Positions 1 through 8,889 of a stretch of 64,000 nucleotides of DNA are shown here, piece after piece. Both the position numbers and the translations under genes were made by a program. Each line of letters starts with the position of its first letter. The stretch's first letter is position 1. The notes beneath the pieces are model-generated. The model was not told the origin of the DNA and searched no databases. It worked only from the letters and a program-made list of their open reading frames with translations. This stretch comes from Flocculibacter collagenilyticus (lineage in GTDB: Bacteria > Pseudomonadota > Gammaproteobacteria > Enterobacterales > Alteromonadaceae), in contig NZ_CP059888.1 of the NCBI RefSeq assembly GCF_016469335.1, positions 3,361,899 to 3,425,898 of the forward strand. The letters run 5' to 3'.

Positions 1-193
1 CGATATCTTGATAAGCTTCCCTGATTATAGGCGCATAGTTTTTAACTGCATCGGCAAATGGAATGTGTGAAAAGATTAACGTACTTGGCTGTTGCTTAAC
101 TTGAGGCTTGAGCGCATTTTCTGTTGCCTGCGATTTAGATGAAAATATTAAGATGATAGCTAGCCAGCAGCAGGCATAGAACTTTAACGACAT
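1..193 (-). CDS. N-terminal part of an orphan periplasmic solute-binding-like protein (cut by window edge)
   Basis: The first 64 residues are visible, reading leftwards off the window from an ATG at 191-193. They begin with a clear signal peptide: a short basic start, a hydrophobic core and an SQA-type cleavage site near residue 24. After it comes a strand-like segment (STLIFSHIP) and a helix ending in IIREAYQDI. That pattern is typical of orphan family-3 substrate-binding proteins of marine Alteromonadales. I see no transporter genes beside it. The family call is inference from a short N-terminus; the export signal is seen directly. Confidence 0.5.
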   Translation of the reverse strand, partial: MSLKFYACCWLAIILIFSSKSQATENALKPQVKQQPSTLIFSHIPFADAVKNYAPIIREAYQDI

Positions 194-467
194 AACACGA
201 CCAAATCCAATAAGAGACAATGAAATATTTTTTTACAAAATACAATCTAATCATATTTTAACCAGTTAAAACGTTGAAAGCAAACCTATTTTAGGAACTA
301 AATATGTATTTATTCATCATTAATGAATATTTTCTCGTTAACCTATTGTACTAACGTTTTTCAGGTAACAGTGCCATAAATTTAACATGTTGATTATTAA
401 ATCATTTGTACTAGACTGGATGCAAAGCTGTAACTTCACTTAAATCCAGTTCAATAAAGGCAATTAC

Positions 468-2105
468 ATGATTATAATAAATTTTTATCTTATTTTCGGA
501 TTGCTATGCATTCTTTCACTGGGGTACTTCGACACTTTTTTCTCTCAATTTATTGTCGGTTGGATTGGCGCTTCACTATTACTAGTCTATTCGGCTTATC
601 AATTAAATAGTGCAAGCATCTTTAGAAAGCGTGAAGATGGCACAATTCCAATTTATATTCGCTGGCTATTTTTTCCTTTTTTTATCGGTTGTCAGTTATA
701 TAACTCATGGGCAAGAAAAACAGATAAAGTGCCTGCTATTCAACAAATTGATGAACACTTATTTGTTGCCTGTCGCCTATTCCCTTCTGATATTGAAGAG
801 CTAAAATCTCTAGAAATTGGCGGTGTACTGGATGTCACAGCGGAATTTAATTCGCTAGATTGGAGCTTAACGGACGAAGATATTGATTATTTAAATATCC
901 CCGTACTCGATCACTCAACCCCAACAAAAGCCCAACTTTTACAAGGCATTAATTGGATCCATCAACACGTTAGCCATAACCGAAACGTTATCGTGCATTG
1001 CGCACTGGGTAGAGGTCGCTCAGTATTAATGGCAGCCGCCTATTTACTCGCCAAAGAAGAAGACAAAACGTTTAATCAAGTTATGCAGCAAATTAAAGAG
1101 GTACGTCGCACAGCGGGGCTAAATAAAAAGCAATTGAAGAAGTTTGAAAAATATCGCAACAGTGAAGATTTCAAACTTACAAAAAATGTATGGTTAATTG
1201 CCAATCCAGTCTCTGGTGGTGGTAAATGGGATATTCATAAAGAGGAAATTGTTGCAGAGCTTTCTCCATACTTAGACTTAACCATCAAGCTAACAGATTT
1301 AGATACCACCGCGACTGAATTAACTCAACAAGCATTACAAGACAGTGCAGAAATAGTCATTGCCTGTGGCGGTGATGGCACCGTTTCTGAAGTAGCTTCA
1401 CAAGTTGCGAATACTAAAACAAAACTGGCCATCATTCCTATCGGCACGACCAATGCGCTCAGCCATGTTCTTTGGGGTACAAAATCTAAGTTGGCACCTA
1501 TCGCTAGTGCCTGCCAAAGCATTAAAGAAGGACATCTTCATACGATTGATGTGGGATATTGCAACGATAAAATAGTATTACTATTGGTCGGTATTGGCTT
1601 TGAACAAAAAATGATTGAGTTTGCTACTCGTGAACAAAAAGACTTATTAGGCCAATTTGCGTACATCAAAGGGCTATTACAGGCAATTAGTAATAATGAA
1701 CAGCTAGATTTAACGATACAAATTGACGATCAACCTGAACAGAAAATAGTCACGGGAAGCCTCGTTGTTGCCAATGCATCCCCCTTTACCACACTATTAG
1801 CGCAAGGTGCTGGAGAGCCTAACCTAAAAGATGGCTATTTAGATATTACATGGCTTTCGCCAAGTGAAAATGGCGGTCAACACTTTATCGGCTTAGCTGA
1901 ATTAATGATTGAAGGGCTCACCCAACAGCCTTTAAATAATGTCACCAATCATACCCGAGCATCTAGCATTCGTATTAAAGCGCAAGACAAGTTAGACTAT
2001 GTAATTGACGGAGAAGAATTTTCAAGCGACGAGGTTGAAATAAGAATTGCTCCTCAAGCTTTAAAAGTTGTAGCCCCTCCAGACAACATTATAACAAACG
2101 AATAA
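468..2105 (+). CDS. Membrane-anchored dual-specificity phosphatase fused to a diacylglycerol/lipid kinase
   Basis: A 545-residue fusion. Residues 1-80 hold two or three hydrophobic segments that should anchor it in the inner membrane. Residues about 90-230 form a dual-specificity phosphatase domain with the signature HCALGRGRS (nucleophile Cys178, Arg184). Residues about 240-540 form a diacylglycerol kinase catalytic domain: NPVSGGGK near 246, the ATP-binding GGDGT near 302, then PIGTTNAL. Family knowledge suggests lipid or sphingoid-base phosphorylation; the phosphatase substrate is unknown. The start has an AAAGG ribosome site 7 bases upstream. The TPR gene begins 15 bases downstream, so the two are probably co-transcribed. 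This fusion occurs in other gammaproteobacteria. Confidence 0.85.
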   Translation: MIIINFYLIFGLLCILSLGYFDTFFSQFIVGWIGASLLLVYSAYQLNSASIFRKREDGTIPIYIRWLFFPFFIGCQLYNSWARKTDKVPAIQQIDEHLFVACRLFPSDIEELKSLEIGGVLDVTAEFNSLDWSLTDEDIDYLNIPVLDHSTPTKAQLLQGINWIHQHVSHNRNVIVHCALGRGRSVLMAAAYLLAKEEDKTFNQVMQQIKEVRRTAGLNKKQLKKFEKYRNSEDFKLTKNVWLIANPVSGGGKWDIHKEEIVAELSPYLDLTIKLTDLDTTATELTQQALQDSAEIVIACGGDGTVSEVASQVANTKTKLAIIPIGTTNALSHVLWGTKSKLAPIASACQSIKEGHLHTIDVGYCNDKIVLLLVGIGFEQKMIEFATREQKDLLGQFAYIKGLLQAISNNEQLDLTIQIDDQPEQKIVTGSLVVANASPFTTLLAQGAGEPNLKDGYLDITWLSPSENGGQHFIGLAELMIEGLTQQPLNNVTNHTRASSIRIKAQDKLDYVIDGEEFSSDEVEIRIAPQALKVVAPPDNIITNE

Positions 2106-2120
2106 ATAATAGAGCCCTAA

Positions 2121-3074
2121 ATGTCCAATACCATAGTTAAAAGCATCCATGTTGCATTCTTAATGATGTGCTGTTTTCATATATTTTCCACACAAGCACA
2201 AACTGCTGAGCAAGCACCTATAGCAGAAAAAGAGAACAAGCAATACAACTCGCAACACATTGAAACGAATAACGAGCAAACTCCTCCAGCAGTGGCGCAG
2301 CCCGACTTTAAAGAGCCGTTATTTAAACCTTTTATTGAGCGTTATATTTTGGATGACTTAAAAAACCTAAGGCAGGAACAACAGCATTTGCGCGCCGAAG
2401 TAATAGACCGTGTTGCCGATGCTAAACTTGAAGCTTCTGATCGCGCCATTAGATACACCGCAGATACAACTAACGTGATTTTTTATATCATCACTGCCGC
2501 CGCTTCAATATTGGTTATTATGGGTTGGCGTTCACTTAAAGATATGCGTGAAACCATTGAAACCATTACGTCTGAAAAGCTATCCACACTGACAGAAGTA
2601 TATGAAGCGCGATTAAGTGAAATAGAAAACAAGATGAAATCGCGTTCAGAACAAATTCTCGCAAACCAAGAAAACATCTCCATCACAAACCAAATTCATT
2701 CACTTTGGATGCGTGCCGCTCTTGAAAAAAGTGATAAAGAAAAAATTCATATTTATGACCAAATACTTGAATTACGCCCTGATGAAGTTGAAGCAATCGC
2801 CTATAAAGCTGATGTATTACTCGATATGGGAGAGAAAAAGTGGGCACTCTCTTTAGCTAACCAAGCAATTGATAAAGACAGTCAATACTCGTTTGCTTTT
2901 TGGCAAAGAGCCTGTGCAAATGCCGAGCTTGGCAATATCAACGATGCAATCGACGATATACAAATCGCCATTCAGCTTTCAGAAATATTACGAGAAGAAA
3001 TACTTATTGAGAAATCGTTTGAGCATTTAAAAGGATCAGAGCGGTTTGAACAACTATTAGTAGATAAAGAATAG
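2121..3074 (+). CDS. Exported TPR-containing membrane protein
   Basis: 317 residues. A signal peptide (residues 1-26, ending TQA) is followed by a polar, Gln/Glu-rich stretch. A helix rich in charged residues leads to a single membrane segment near 127-147 (FYIITAAASILVIMGW). Next is a coiled-coil-like region and two to three tetratricopeptide-like helix pairs (about 190-285) such as ALSLANQAIDKDSQ and DAIDDIQIAIQLS. The TPR part probably faces the cytoplasm or periplasm as a protein-interaction platform. It sits 15 bases after the phosphatase/lipid kinase gene, so it may scaffold or localise that enzyme; this is inference. No catalytic motif is visible. Confidence 0.6.
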   Translation: MSNTIVKSIHVAFLMMCCFHIFSTQAQTAEQAPIAEKENKQYNSQHIETNNEQTPPAVAQPDFKEPLFKPFIERYILDDLKNLRQEQQHLRAEVIDRVADAKLEASDRAIRYTADTTNVIFYIITAAASILVIMGWRSLKDMRETIETITSEKLSTLTEVYEARLSEIENKMKSRSEQILANQENISITNQIHSLWMRAALEKSDKEKIHIYDQILELRPDEVEAIAYKADVLLDMGEKKWALSLANQAIDKDSQYSFAFWQRACANAELGNINDAIDDIQIAIQLSEILREEILIEKSFEHLKGSERFEQLLVDKE

Positions 3075-3087
3075 AAAGATCTGCATT

Positions 3088-3152
3088 ACTGAGGCTGATT
3101 AAGTCTCAGTCCATGCAAACAGCTTGATTAAATTATAACGTTGTTTGCATGG
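3088..3152. terminator. Two adjacent hairpins between convergent genes
   Basis: A small hairpin (ACTGAG 3088-3093 with CTCAGT 3105-3110) is followed at once by a perfect 11-bp inverted repeat, CCATGCAAACA (3111-3121) and TGTTTGCATGG (3142-3152), with a 20-base loop. They lie between the 3' ends of the TPR gene and the DUF2750 gene. A bidirectional stop is the simplest reading, but neither strand has a T-run next to the stem. Confidence 0.4.
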
Positions 3153-3185
3153 CACTGGCTTTACTCGCGCTTTTAAGCAATTAAA

Positions 3186-3557
3186 TTATTTTAACACTTC
3201 AACATCAGCGAGTTGTTGGGAAAAATCAGCCAAGTCTATTTCTTGATAGCTTGCTTCGTCGTGCCAGTTTATACCTATCATCACACCATCTTCAGCTAAA
3301 TCTTCAATCCAAAATTCGAACCAGTCTTGCAATAAAATGACGGCTGGAGCGTAATCTTTCCATTCTTCGGTGCACTGTAGCTTTGCTTGCTCTTCAGATG
3401 ACCACAATGGCATTACATCTGTATCTTCAAAATCTACCGAGCTTACAATAACCCAATCGCCACTTACGGGTTCTTGTAATGCCCATATTTGCTGTGTTTC
3501 TTTTACTGTGGTTAAAAACGCGCTAAGTTCAGGCGTTTGGTTATTTTTTTCTGTCAT
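3186..3557 (-). CDS. DUF2750 family protein
   Basis: A 123-residue acidic soluble protein with the conserved core of DUF2750: QQIWALQEP, then VMPLWSSEEQA, then LLQDWFEFWIEDLAEDG and GINW. The function is unknown; the same acidic fold occurs in immunity-like and regulatory small proteins. An AAAGGG site lies 8 bases before the ATG. It is followed 31 bases upstream on the map by yjjG on the same strand, so it could be read through from yjjX-yjjG. No catalytic residues stand out. Confidence 0.75.
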   Translation of the reverse strand: MTEKNNQTPELSAFLTTVKETQQIWALQEPVSGDWVIVSSVDFEDTDVMPLWSSEEQAKLQCTEEWKDYAPAVILLQDWFEFWIEDLAEDGVMIGINWHDEASYQEIDLADFSQQLADVEVLK

Positions 3558-3588
3558 TGGGTAACCCTTTTAATGTGCATAAATTATT

Positions 3589-4272
3589 TTATCTAGTCGG
3601 TGCATGTAATAGTTGTTGCAGCTCAGCCAAGCTAGTTACTTGATAGTGCGGCTTAATGCCTTCAGGCATTGGTTCTTGGCGATGATTAAACCAACATGAA
3701 TGAATGCCTGCATTATTTGCCCCTTTAATATCTGAATGAGGATTATCGCCTACCATCAGTATCTGGTCTTTTTCTGGGTGCTGCATGAGCTTAAAGGCAT
3801 GCTCAAAAATATTGATATGTGGCTTCGCGACGCCAACTTGTTCAGAGATCACAATATGCTCAAACATTTTATTTAAGCCAGTTCGCTGTAAGCGTATTTG
3901 CTGTAAATCAGTAAACCCATTAGTGATAATGCCCATTTTTACTTTTCCAGATAGTGAGCTAAGTAATTCACCAGCGCCTGGCAGTAAAGCACAAATTTCT
4001 GCCATCGAATTTAAAAAACCACTGTTTAATACTTGAGTATCTACACCTAGTTTATCTGCCCAAATCTTAAAGCGTGTATGTTGTAATTGCGCAGCATCAA
4101 TGGTGTGATTCTGATACTCATCCCACAATCGCTTATTGGTTTGCTGATACTCATTATAGTCTTGCGCCGAAAATGTCACATCATACTGATTAAACAAGTG
4201 CTTCAACCCACTAAATGCATCAAAGTGAAATAGGGTTTCGTCTGCGTCAAATAAAATCCACTGATACTTCAT
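3589..4272 (-). CDS. yjjG: Pyrimidine 5'-nucleotidase YjjG (HAD family)
   Basis: 227 residues, the usual length for YjjG. Haloacid dehalogenase motifs are complete: motif I FDADET (Asp9 nucleophile, Asp11), motif II ITNG near 117, the motif III lysine in VAKPH, and motif IV MVGDNPHSD. The family dephosphorylates pyrimidine nucleoside monophosphates, including non-canonical ones, and so protects DNA from modified bases. Its start has an AGGA site about 6 bases upstream. It lies 37 bases downstream of yjjX on the same strand. Both enzymes clean the nucleotide pool, so an operon makes sense. Confidence 0.88.
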   Translation of the reverse strand: MKYQWILFDADETLFHFDAFSGLKHLFNQYDVTFSAQDYNEYQQTNKRLWDEYQNHTIDAAQLQHTRFKIWADKLGVDTQVLNSGFLNSMAEICALLPGAGELLSSLSGKVKMGIITNGFTDLQQIRLQRTGLNKMFEHIVISEQVGVAKPHINIFEHAFKLMQHPEKDQILMVGDNPHSDIKGANNAGIHSCWFNHRQEPMPEGIKPHYQVTSLAELQQLLHAPTR

Positions 4273-4309
4273 TCAATATCCTAGGTTTTAGTGCTAATAA
4301 GCACACATG

Positions 4310-4852
4310 TTATTGGTTAAATAATTGGCGATGTAAAAATGGTGCCATCGCTAAGGTTAATGCTTGTGTGTATGTACTTTGGCGGGTTTCACGATTATTT
4401 GTGAGCAAGGCCATGGCTCCACCTTTTTGCTTAATATTGTTAGTATTAAACAATTTATCCATCACACTGCCTAACTCTATACCTGTATCAAGCTGGTGAT
4501 ATACAGTTTGTGGCAGTGGTAAGTTTGAACTTCTACCAACAGATGATTGTTGGTGATTGGTAATAACAACAAATGCAAATGCAGCTACACCATATGAAAA
4601 ATGTTCTACGCCGCCTTCTATCGCAACATAATAGTCCGCCGCTGCATTCGCTTGGCAAAATGCCACGCGATTTTGCGCACCAAGCAATGTTTCAGCTTCT
4701 GTCATAGGTTGAGCAGCAACACCTGAAGGCGCATCTATTCCTTTACAGATAATGTCACACTCAGGAAAGTGATCACTAAATGCTTGCTGAGTTGCGTTTA
4801 TCTTTACAGGGTTTCGAGAACCCACCACAATACTAATTTGCTGCCTTTCCAT
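4310..4852 (-). CDS. yjjX: Inosine/xanthosine triphosphatase
   Basis: 180 residues matching the YjjX (NTPase Maf/HAM1-like) family. The N-terminal VGSRNPVKINAT is the nucleotide-binding loop, and FVVIT and GGVEHF segments follow. It hydrolyses ITP and XTP, removing deaminated purines before they enter RNA or DNA. The AAGGTG site sits 5 bases before the ATG. It is the first gene of a probable yjjX-yjjG(-DUF2750) unit and is transcribed away from the patatin gene, leaving a 303-base divergent promoter region. Confidence 0.9.
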   Translation of the reverse strand: MERQQISIVVGSRNPVKINATQQAFSDHFPECDIICKGIDAPSGVAAQPMTEAETLLGAQNRVAFCQANAAADYYVAIEGGVEHFSYGVAAFAFVVITNHQQSSVGRSSNLPLPQTVYHQLDTGIELGSVMDKLFNTNNIKQKGGAMALLTNNRETRQSTYTQALTLAMAPFLHRQLFNQ

Positions 4853-5155
4853 TTTTCACCTTCAATAAACTGATTGAGACTGTCACTTCTTGGGCGCTAT
4901 GTGCCACATATCAATAATCACATCTAGGTTGCGTATACCATACCAGATTCTACCAGATTAACGCTTCAATTGAGCATTTGATTTAGGCATAGTGCGGGAC
5001 TGACTACCTAAGCTATATATCTGGCAGCTCTTTTAGCGAAAGTCATATTGTATGGCTTATATGATCCTACACACCTTGAACAATCTGTCATTGCTTGTTT
5101 TTCGAGCATTCCGTCCTAAACTTATAGGAAATATGGAGCTAAAGGATCACAAGCA
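4853..5155. other. Divergent intergenic region
   Basis: 303 bases between yjjX (leftward) and the patatin gene (rightward). It must carry both promoters. I see an AAAGGA ribosome site for the patatin gene at about 5143-5148 but no strong sigma-70 hexamer pair, no long inverted repeat and no convincing small reading frame. Confidence 0.5.
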
Positions 5156-7240
5156 ATGGAACCGCAAAATATCGATCTGATTCAGGCCAATTTAAATAAA
5201 GAAGAGTTGGCTGACTTCAATAACAATCAGGCTAATTCTTCCCTGCATCTGAATGGTAATAAACAATACCCTTCTGGGCTTGCTCTTTCCGGCGGCGGTA
5301 TTCGCTCTGCTGCATTTACGCTAGGCGTGCTAAGGGCACTAAAAACGTGCAAGTTATATGATTGTCTTGATTATCTATCTACTGTTTCTGGTGGTGGCTA
5401 TAGTGGAGCAGCGGTAACTTGGGCAAAACAGCAAGGTATCTCAGATGGCGTGATGTTTAATTTTATTAGACAAAATGCCAATTACCTTACTCCTACTCAG
5501 TTATTAAACACCTCTGCATTAATTAGTGTTATTTTACGCACCCTGCTGCTTTCTTTATTAGTATATATTCCTCTTACTACTGCGCTCTTACAATTAGCAG
5601 TATTCAATGGCTGGTTTCAACCTCTGCTCGTCTCCAACGAACTTACCAGCGACAGCTCAACAATCGACCTAATTTATAACCAAATCAATATGTTTGGACT
5701 ACTTGCAATTTGCTTATTGGCATTATTCTGTTTTTTATCAATCAGTTATTCAGTATATACCTTGTTGTCGTCGTGGCTACATAGCGCCGCTGGCAAACCG
5801 TATTTGTGGCGATTAACATTGCAAGTAATACAAGGCATTTTACTAATGCTTGCCACATTATTTGTTGTAATTGCGCTGTTGCCTACTCTTCATGAATTAC
5901 TTGATAAACTTATCGTCGACTCAAAAAGCGAGAGCGTATTGATTTCAATACTGACTATTGGCGGCAGTAGTATAACGGCTTTGCTAAATGTGAAAGCACA
6001 AATTCATGGTTCAGAAAAAAGTGGCAAACACAGTGAACTTATCGCATTCATTGCTGCGGCAGCCATGATTTTAGCAATATTACTCCTCTGTTATGTTATC
6101 GCCATTAAGTCTGATCCTAAGTTATGGTATTGGACTCTGGGGTTTTCACTTGTAGTAGGTTTATTGGTTAATTTAAATAATGTGTCGCTACATAGAATGT
6201 ACCGTGACCGCTTAATGGAAGCGTTTATGCCACAAGCCGAACCATTAAAAGCAAACAGCGCTGAAGAGAATATGTATCGTTGGCGCCCTGCAACCGATGC
6301 GAATAAATTTAAACTCAGCGATATAAAAACCAAACCTTACCATATTGTTAATACCACATTAGTGCTTACGAATTCGAAAAATGCTAAATACCGAGGACGC
6401 GGTGGTGATAATTTTATTTTATCGCCAAAACGGTGTGGCAGTAACGCCACCGGCTGGCAAAAGACCGCTAAGTATATGGGCAATAAAATGACACTATCAA
6501 CAGCAATGGCGATATCTGGCGCAGCTGTCAACCCTCATACAGGCGTGGCTGGACATGGTATCACTCGCAATATTGTCGTTTCGTTTTTAATGGGTTTTTT
6601 AAATATTCGGTTAGGCTTTTGGGCCACGCACCCAAATAAAGCACCGTTGTGGCAAATACCCAATTACTTTTTGCCCGGGTTAAAAGGAGTATTTGGCAGT
6701 GGGTTTACTGAAAAAAATTCACGTATTGAGTTAACAGATGGCGGCCATTTCGAAAATACAGGAGTATACGAACTAATTAGACGCCAATGCCCTTTAATTA
6801 TTGCCACAGATGGCGGTGCAGATCCTAATTACCAGTTTGAAGATTTAGGTAATTTAATTGAAAAAGCGCGCCTTGACTTCGACACTAACATTCAATTTAG
6901 TTCTGAGTACCCGTTGGAGGACACATTACCAAACGAAGATAAAAACAAGCTAGGAATCAACCTTGCAACACGCGCCTTTGCTGTGGCTAAAATTACTTAT
7001 CATGCATCCAAAAATAATGCGGCTTCATCACCTACCACTGGCACGCTAATCGTGATTAAGCCCACCTTGATAGATGGCCTGTCTCAAGATATTTATAGCT
7101 ATAAAAAAGGCTACCCGCGCTTTCCACAGCAACCAACTTCTGATCAGTTTTTTGATGAGATGCAATATGAAGCATACCGAGCCTTAGGCTTTAAAGCCGC
7201 CAACACCATGATCGACGCATTAAAACTAACAAAAGGCTAA
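5156..7240 (+). CDS. Multi-spanning patatin-like phospholipase
   Basis: 694 residues. The N-terminal half of a patatin domain carries the oxyanion loop SGGGIRSAAF (about 43-52) and the nucleophile elbow STVSGGGYSG with Ser78. The catalytic Asp lies far away in DGGHFENTG (Asp528). Between them sit about five membrane segments (roughly 120-145, 180-205, 222-245, 293-315, 325-345), so the catalytic domain is split by a membrane region. The family hydrolyses acyl esters of phospholipids. The ATG has an AAAGGA site at 9 bases. It is flanked by unrelated genes and appears monocistronic. Substrate and physiological role are unknown. Confidence 0.82.
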   Translation: MEPQNIDLIQANLNKEELADFNNNQANSSLHLNGNKQYPSGLALSGGGIRSAAFTLGVLRALKTCKLYDCLDYLSTVSGGGYSGAAVTWAKQQGISDGVMFNFIRQNANYLTPTQLLNTSALISVILRTLLLSLLVYIPLTTALLQLAVFNGWFQPLLVSNELTSDSSTIDLIYNQINMFGLLAICLLALFCFLSISYSVYTLLSSWLHSAAGKPYLWRLTLQVIQGILLMLATLFVVIALLPTLHELLDKLIVDSKSESVLISILTIGGSSITALLNVKAQIHGSEKSGKHSELIAFIAAAAMILAILLLCYVIAIKSDPKLWYWTLGFSLVVGLLVNLNNVSLHRMYRDRLMEAFMPQAEPLKANSAEENMYRWRPATDANKFKLSDIKTKPYHIVNTTLVLTNSKNAKYRGRGGDNFILSPKRCGSNATGWQKTAKYMGNKMTLSTAMAISGAAVNPHTGVAGHGITRNIVVSFLMGFLNIRLGFWATHPNKAPLWQIPNYFLPGLKGVFGSGFTEKNSRIELTDGGHFENTGVYELIRRQCPLIIATDGGADPNYQFEDLGNLIEKARLDFDTNIQFSSEYPLEDTLPNEDKNKLGINLATRAFAVAKITYHASKNNAASSPTTGTLIVIKPTLIDGLSQDIYSYKKGYPRFPQQPTSDQFFDEMQYEAYRALGFKAANTMIDALKLTKG

Positions 7241-7269
7241 GCACATGTGATATTACGAAAAACAATAAC

Positions 7270-7500
7270 TTAAGATGCCGTTTGTGCTACAACTTCTAAT
7301 AGTTGCCCCTGCACTTCGACAATGTCTCCCGGAAACACTTTTTTACGTGTTTGCTCAACAATCTGGCCATTTACTATTACCATTTTTGCGCTAATAACCT
7401 GCTTAGCTTCAGCGCCACTTGCCACGATGGCTTCAAATTTCAATAGCTTGTTAAGCTCAATGTAATCGGTATGGATCTCAACTTTCGTAGTGTCAGTCAT
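7270..7500 (-). CDS. YbcJ-type S4-domain RNA-binding protein
   Basis: 76 residues from the ATG at 7498-7500; an in-frame TTG three codons earlier is less likely. The whole protein is one S4 RNA-binding module: ELNKLLKFEAIVASGAEAKQVI, then VNGQIVEQTRKKVFPGD, typical of YbcJ. The family binds structured RNA and is linked to ribosome or tRNA-related functions. It is convergent with the patatin gene (29 bases apart) and stands alone. E. coli YbcJ is 70 residues, so the length fits. Confidence 0.82.
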   Translation of the reverse strand: MTDTTKVEIHTDYIELNKLLKFEAIVASGAEAKQVISAKMVIVNGQIVEQTRKKVFPGDIVEVQGQLLEVVAQTAS

Positions 7501-7662
7501 AGTTATCAACTTAAGTTCTTTGTAATGATTAAGGCGTGTTAACTCAGCATTCTACTAAATCATTTAAACGAATGGGCGTTATTTCCCTCTTTTATTTTAT
7601 TCCTTGCTAATATGGTTACATCTCAACATTTATTGATTATTACCGATAATAAGGACACATCT

Positions 7663-8784
7663 ATGCACATCTCCTCATTCAATCCCCCGCGTCGAATTCT
7701 TATGGGGCCAGGTCCATCTGATATTTCTCCTCAAGTCCTTAATGCACTTTCTCGTCCAACGGTTGGTCACTTAGATCCTCTCTTTATCAATATGATGGAT
7801 GAAGTGAAATACTTACTTAAGTATGCCTTTCAAACTGAAAATGAAATGACCTTAGCCATTTCTGCACCCGGTTCTGCGGGTATGGAAGCATGTTTTGTTA
7901 ACTTGGTTGAACCCGGCGATAAAGTAGTGATTTGTATCAACGGCGTATTTGGCCATCGCATGCAAGAAAACGTTGAACGTTGTGGTGGTGAAGCTGTGCT
8001 AGTTGAAGGAGAATGGGGGCGCGCGGTCAACCCTGATCAGCTTGAACAAACATTAAAAGAAAATACCGATGCTAAAATTGTTGCTTTTGTTCATGCCGAA
8101 ACATCAACGGGTGCATTATCAGACGCACAAACGTTGTGTGCTATTGCTAAACAGTATGACTGTTTAACACTGGTTGATGCGGTCACTTCACTAGGCGGAG
8201 TTGAGCTACGTGTTGACGACTGGCAAATTGACGCGATTTATTCAGGCAGCCAAAAATGTTTATCCTGCGTACCTGGATTATCCCCCGTTAGTTTTAGTAG
8301 CGCAGCGGTAGAAAAAATAAAAATGCGCAAAACTAACGTGCAAAGCTGGTTCCTTGACCAATCGTTAGTAATGGATTATTGGGCTGGTGAAGGTAAACGC
8401 AGCTATCACCATACTGCGCCAGTTAATGCGCTATATGGGCTACACGAATCACTGGTTATGCTGTATCAAGAGGGATTAGAAAATAGCTGGAAACGCCACC
8501 AGCAGTTGCATCAAGTGTTAGCCGACGGCCTGACTGAATTGGGTATCGAATTTATTGTGCCTGAAAATGAAAGATTACCGCAGTTAAATGCTGTTTATAT
8601 TCCAGAAGGTATCGAAGATGCAAAGGTGCGAAGTAAGCTGTTAAATGAATTTAATTTAGAAATTGGTGCAGGCCTAGGAAATTTTGCAGGAAAAGCATGG
8701 CGCATTGGATTAATGGGTTACGCTGCGCGCAAAGAGAATATTTCACTTTGTTTAAGTGCATTAAAAGAAGTGATGGGACAGTAG
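7663..8784 (+). CDS. Class V aminotransferase, alanine-glyoxylate / serine-pyruvate type
   Basis: 373 residues from the ATG at 7663, preceded by an AAGGACA site; an in-frame ATG at 7612 adds a non-conserved 17-residue leader. Features of the alanine-glyoxylate/serine-glyoxylate aminotransferase family are [12 protein letters not shown] at the start, [15 protein letters not shown] with the cofactor-contacting Asp, and the pyridoxal phosphate lysine in SGSQKCLS. The C-terminus has [18 protein letters not shown], with the carboxylate-binding Arg. It should move an amino group between alanine or serine and glyoxylate/pyruvate. Which donor is used cannot be read here. No pathway partner is adjacent. 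Confidence 0.85.
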   Translation: MHISSFNPPRRILMGPGPSDISPQVLNALSRPTVGHLDPLFINMMDEVKYLLKYAFQTENEMTLAISAPGSAGMEACFVNLVEPGDKVVICINGVFGHRMQENVERCGGEAVLVEGEWGRAVNPDQLEQTLKENTDAKIVAFVHAETSTGALSDAQTLCAIAKQYDCLTLVDAVTSLGGVELRVDDWQIDAIYSGSQKCLSCVPGLSPVSFSSAAVEKIKMRKTNVQSWFLDQSLVMDYWAGEGKRSYHHTAPVNALYGLHESLVMLYQEGLENSWKRHQQLHQVLADGLTELGIEFIVPENERLPQLNAVYIPEGIEDAKVRSKLLNEFNLEIGAGLGNFAGKAWRIGLMGYAARKENISLCLSALKEVMGQ

Positions 8785-8805
8785 CCTACAAGTAACCATA
8801 CAACA

Positions 8806-8887
8806 TGTCGGAAGGCGCCTACGGCTTTTCCAACCTACACAACATAAACGTTAAGCGTAGGTCGGTTAAGCGAAGCGCCACCCGACA
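8806..8887. repeat. Composite palindromic repeat (REP/BIME-like), copy A
   Basis: Two head-to-head imperfect palindromes. The first runs TGTCGGAAGGCGCC (8806-8819) to CCAACCTAC (8830-8838). The second runs GTAGGTCGG (8857-8865) through GCGAAGCGCC to ACCCGACA (8880-8887). The same two-part unit recurs at 46841-46923 and the second half again at 47290-47320. Similarity continues a further 15-20 bases rightwards into the last codons of the neighbouring membrane-protein gene. Family knowledge: GTAGG/CCGAC palindromes are widespread REP-like elements of gammaproteobacteria. Confidence 0.8.
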
Positions 8888-8889
8888 AA

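Noticed and set aside
5020-5155. Promoter for the patatin gene
   Set aside because: Several A+T-rich candidates exist but none has a convincing -35/-10 pair with proper spacing.
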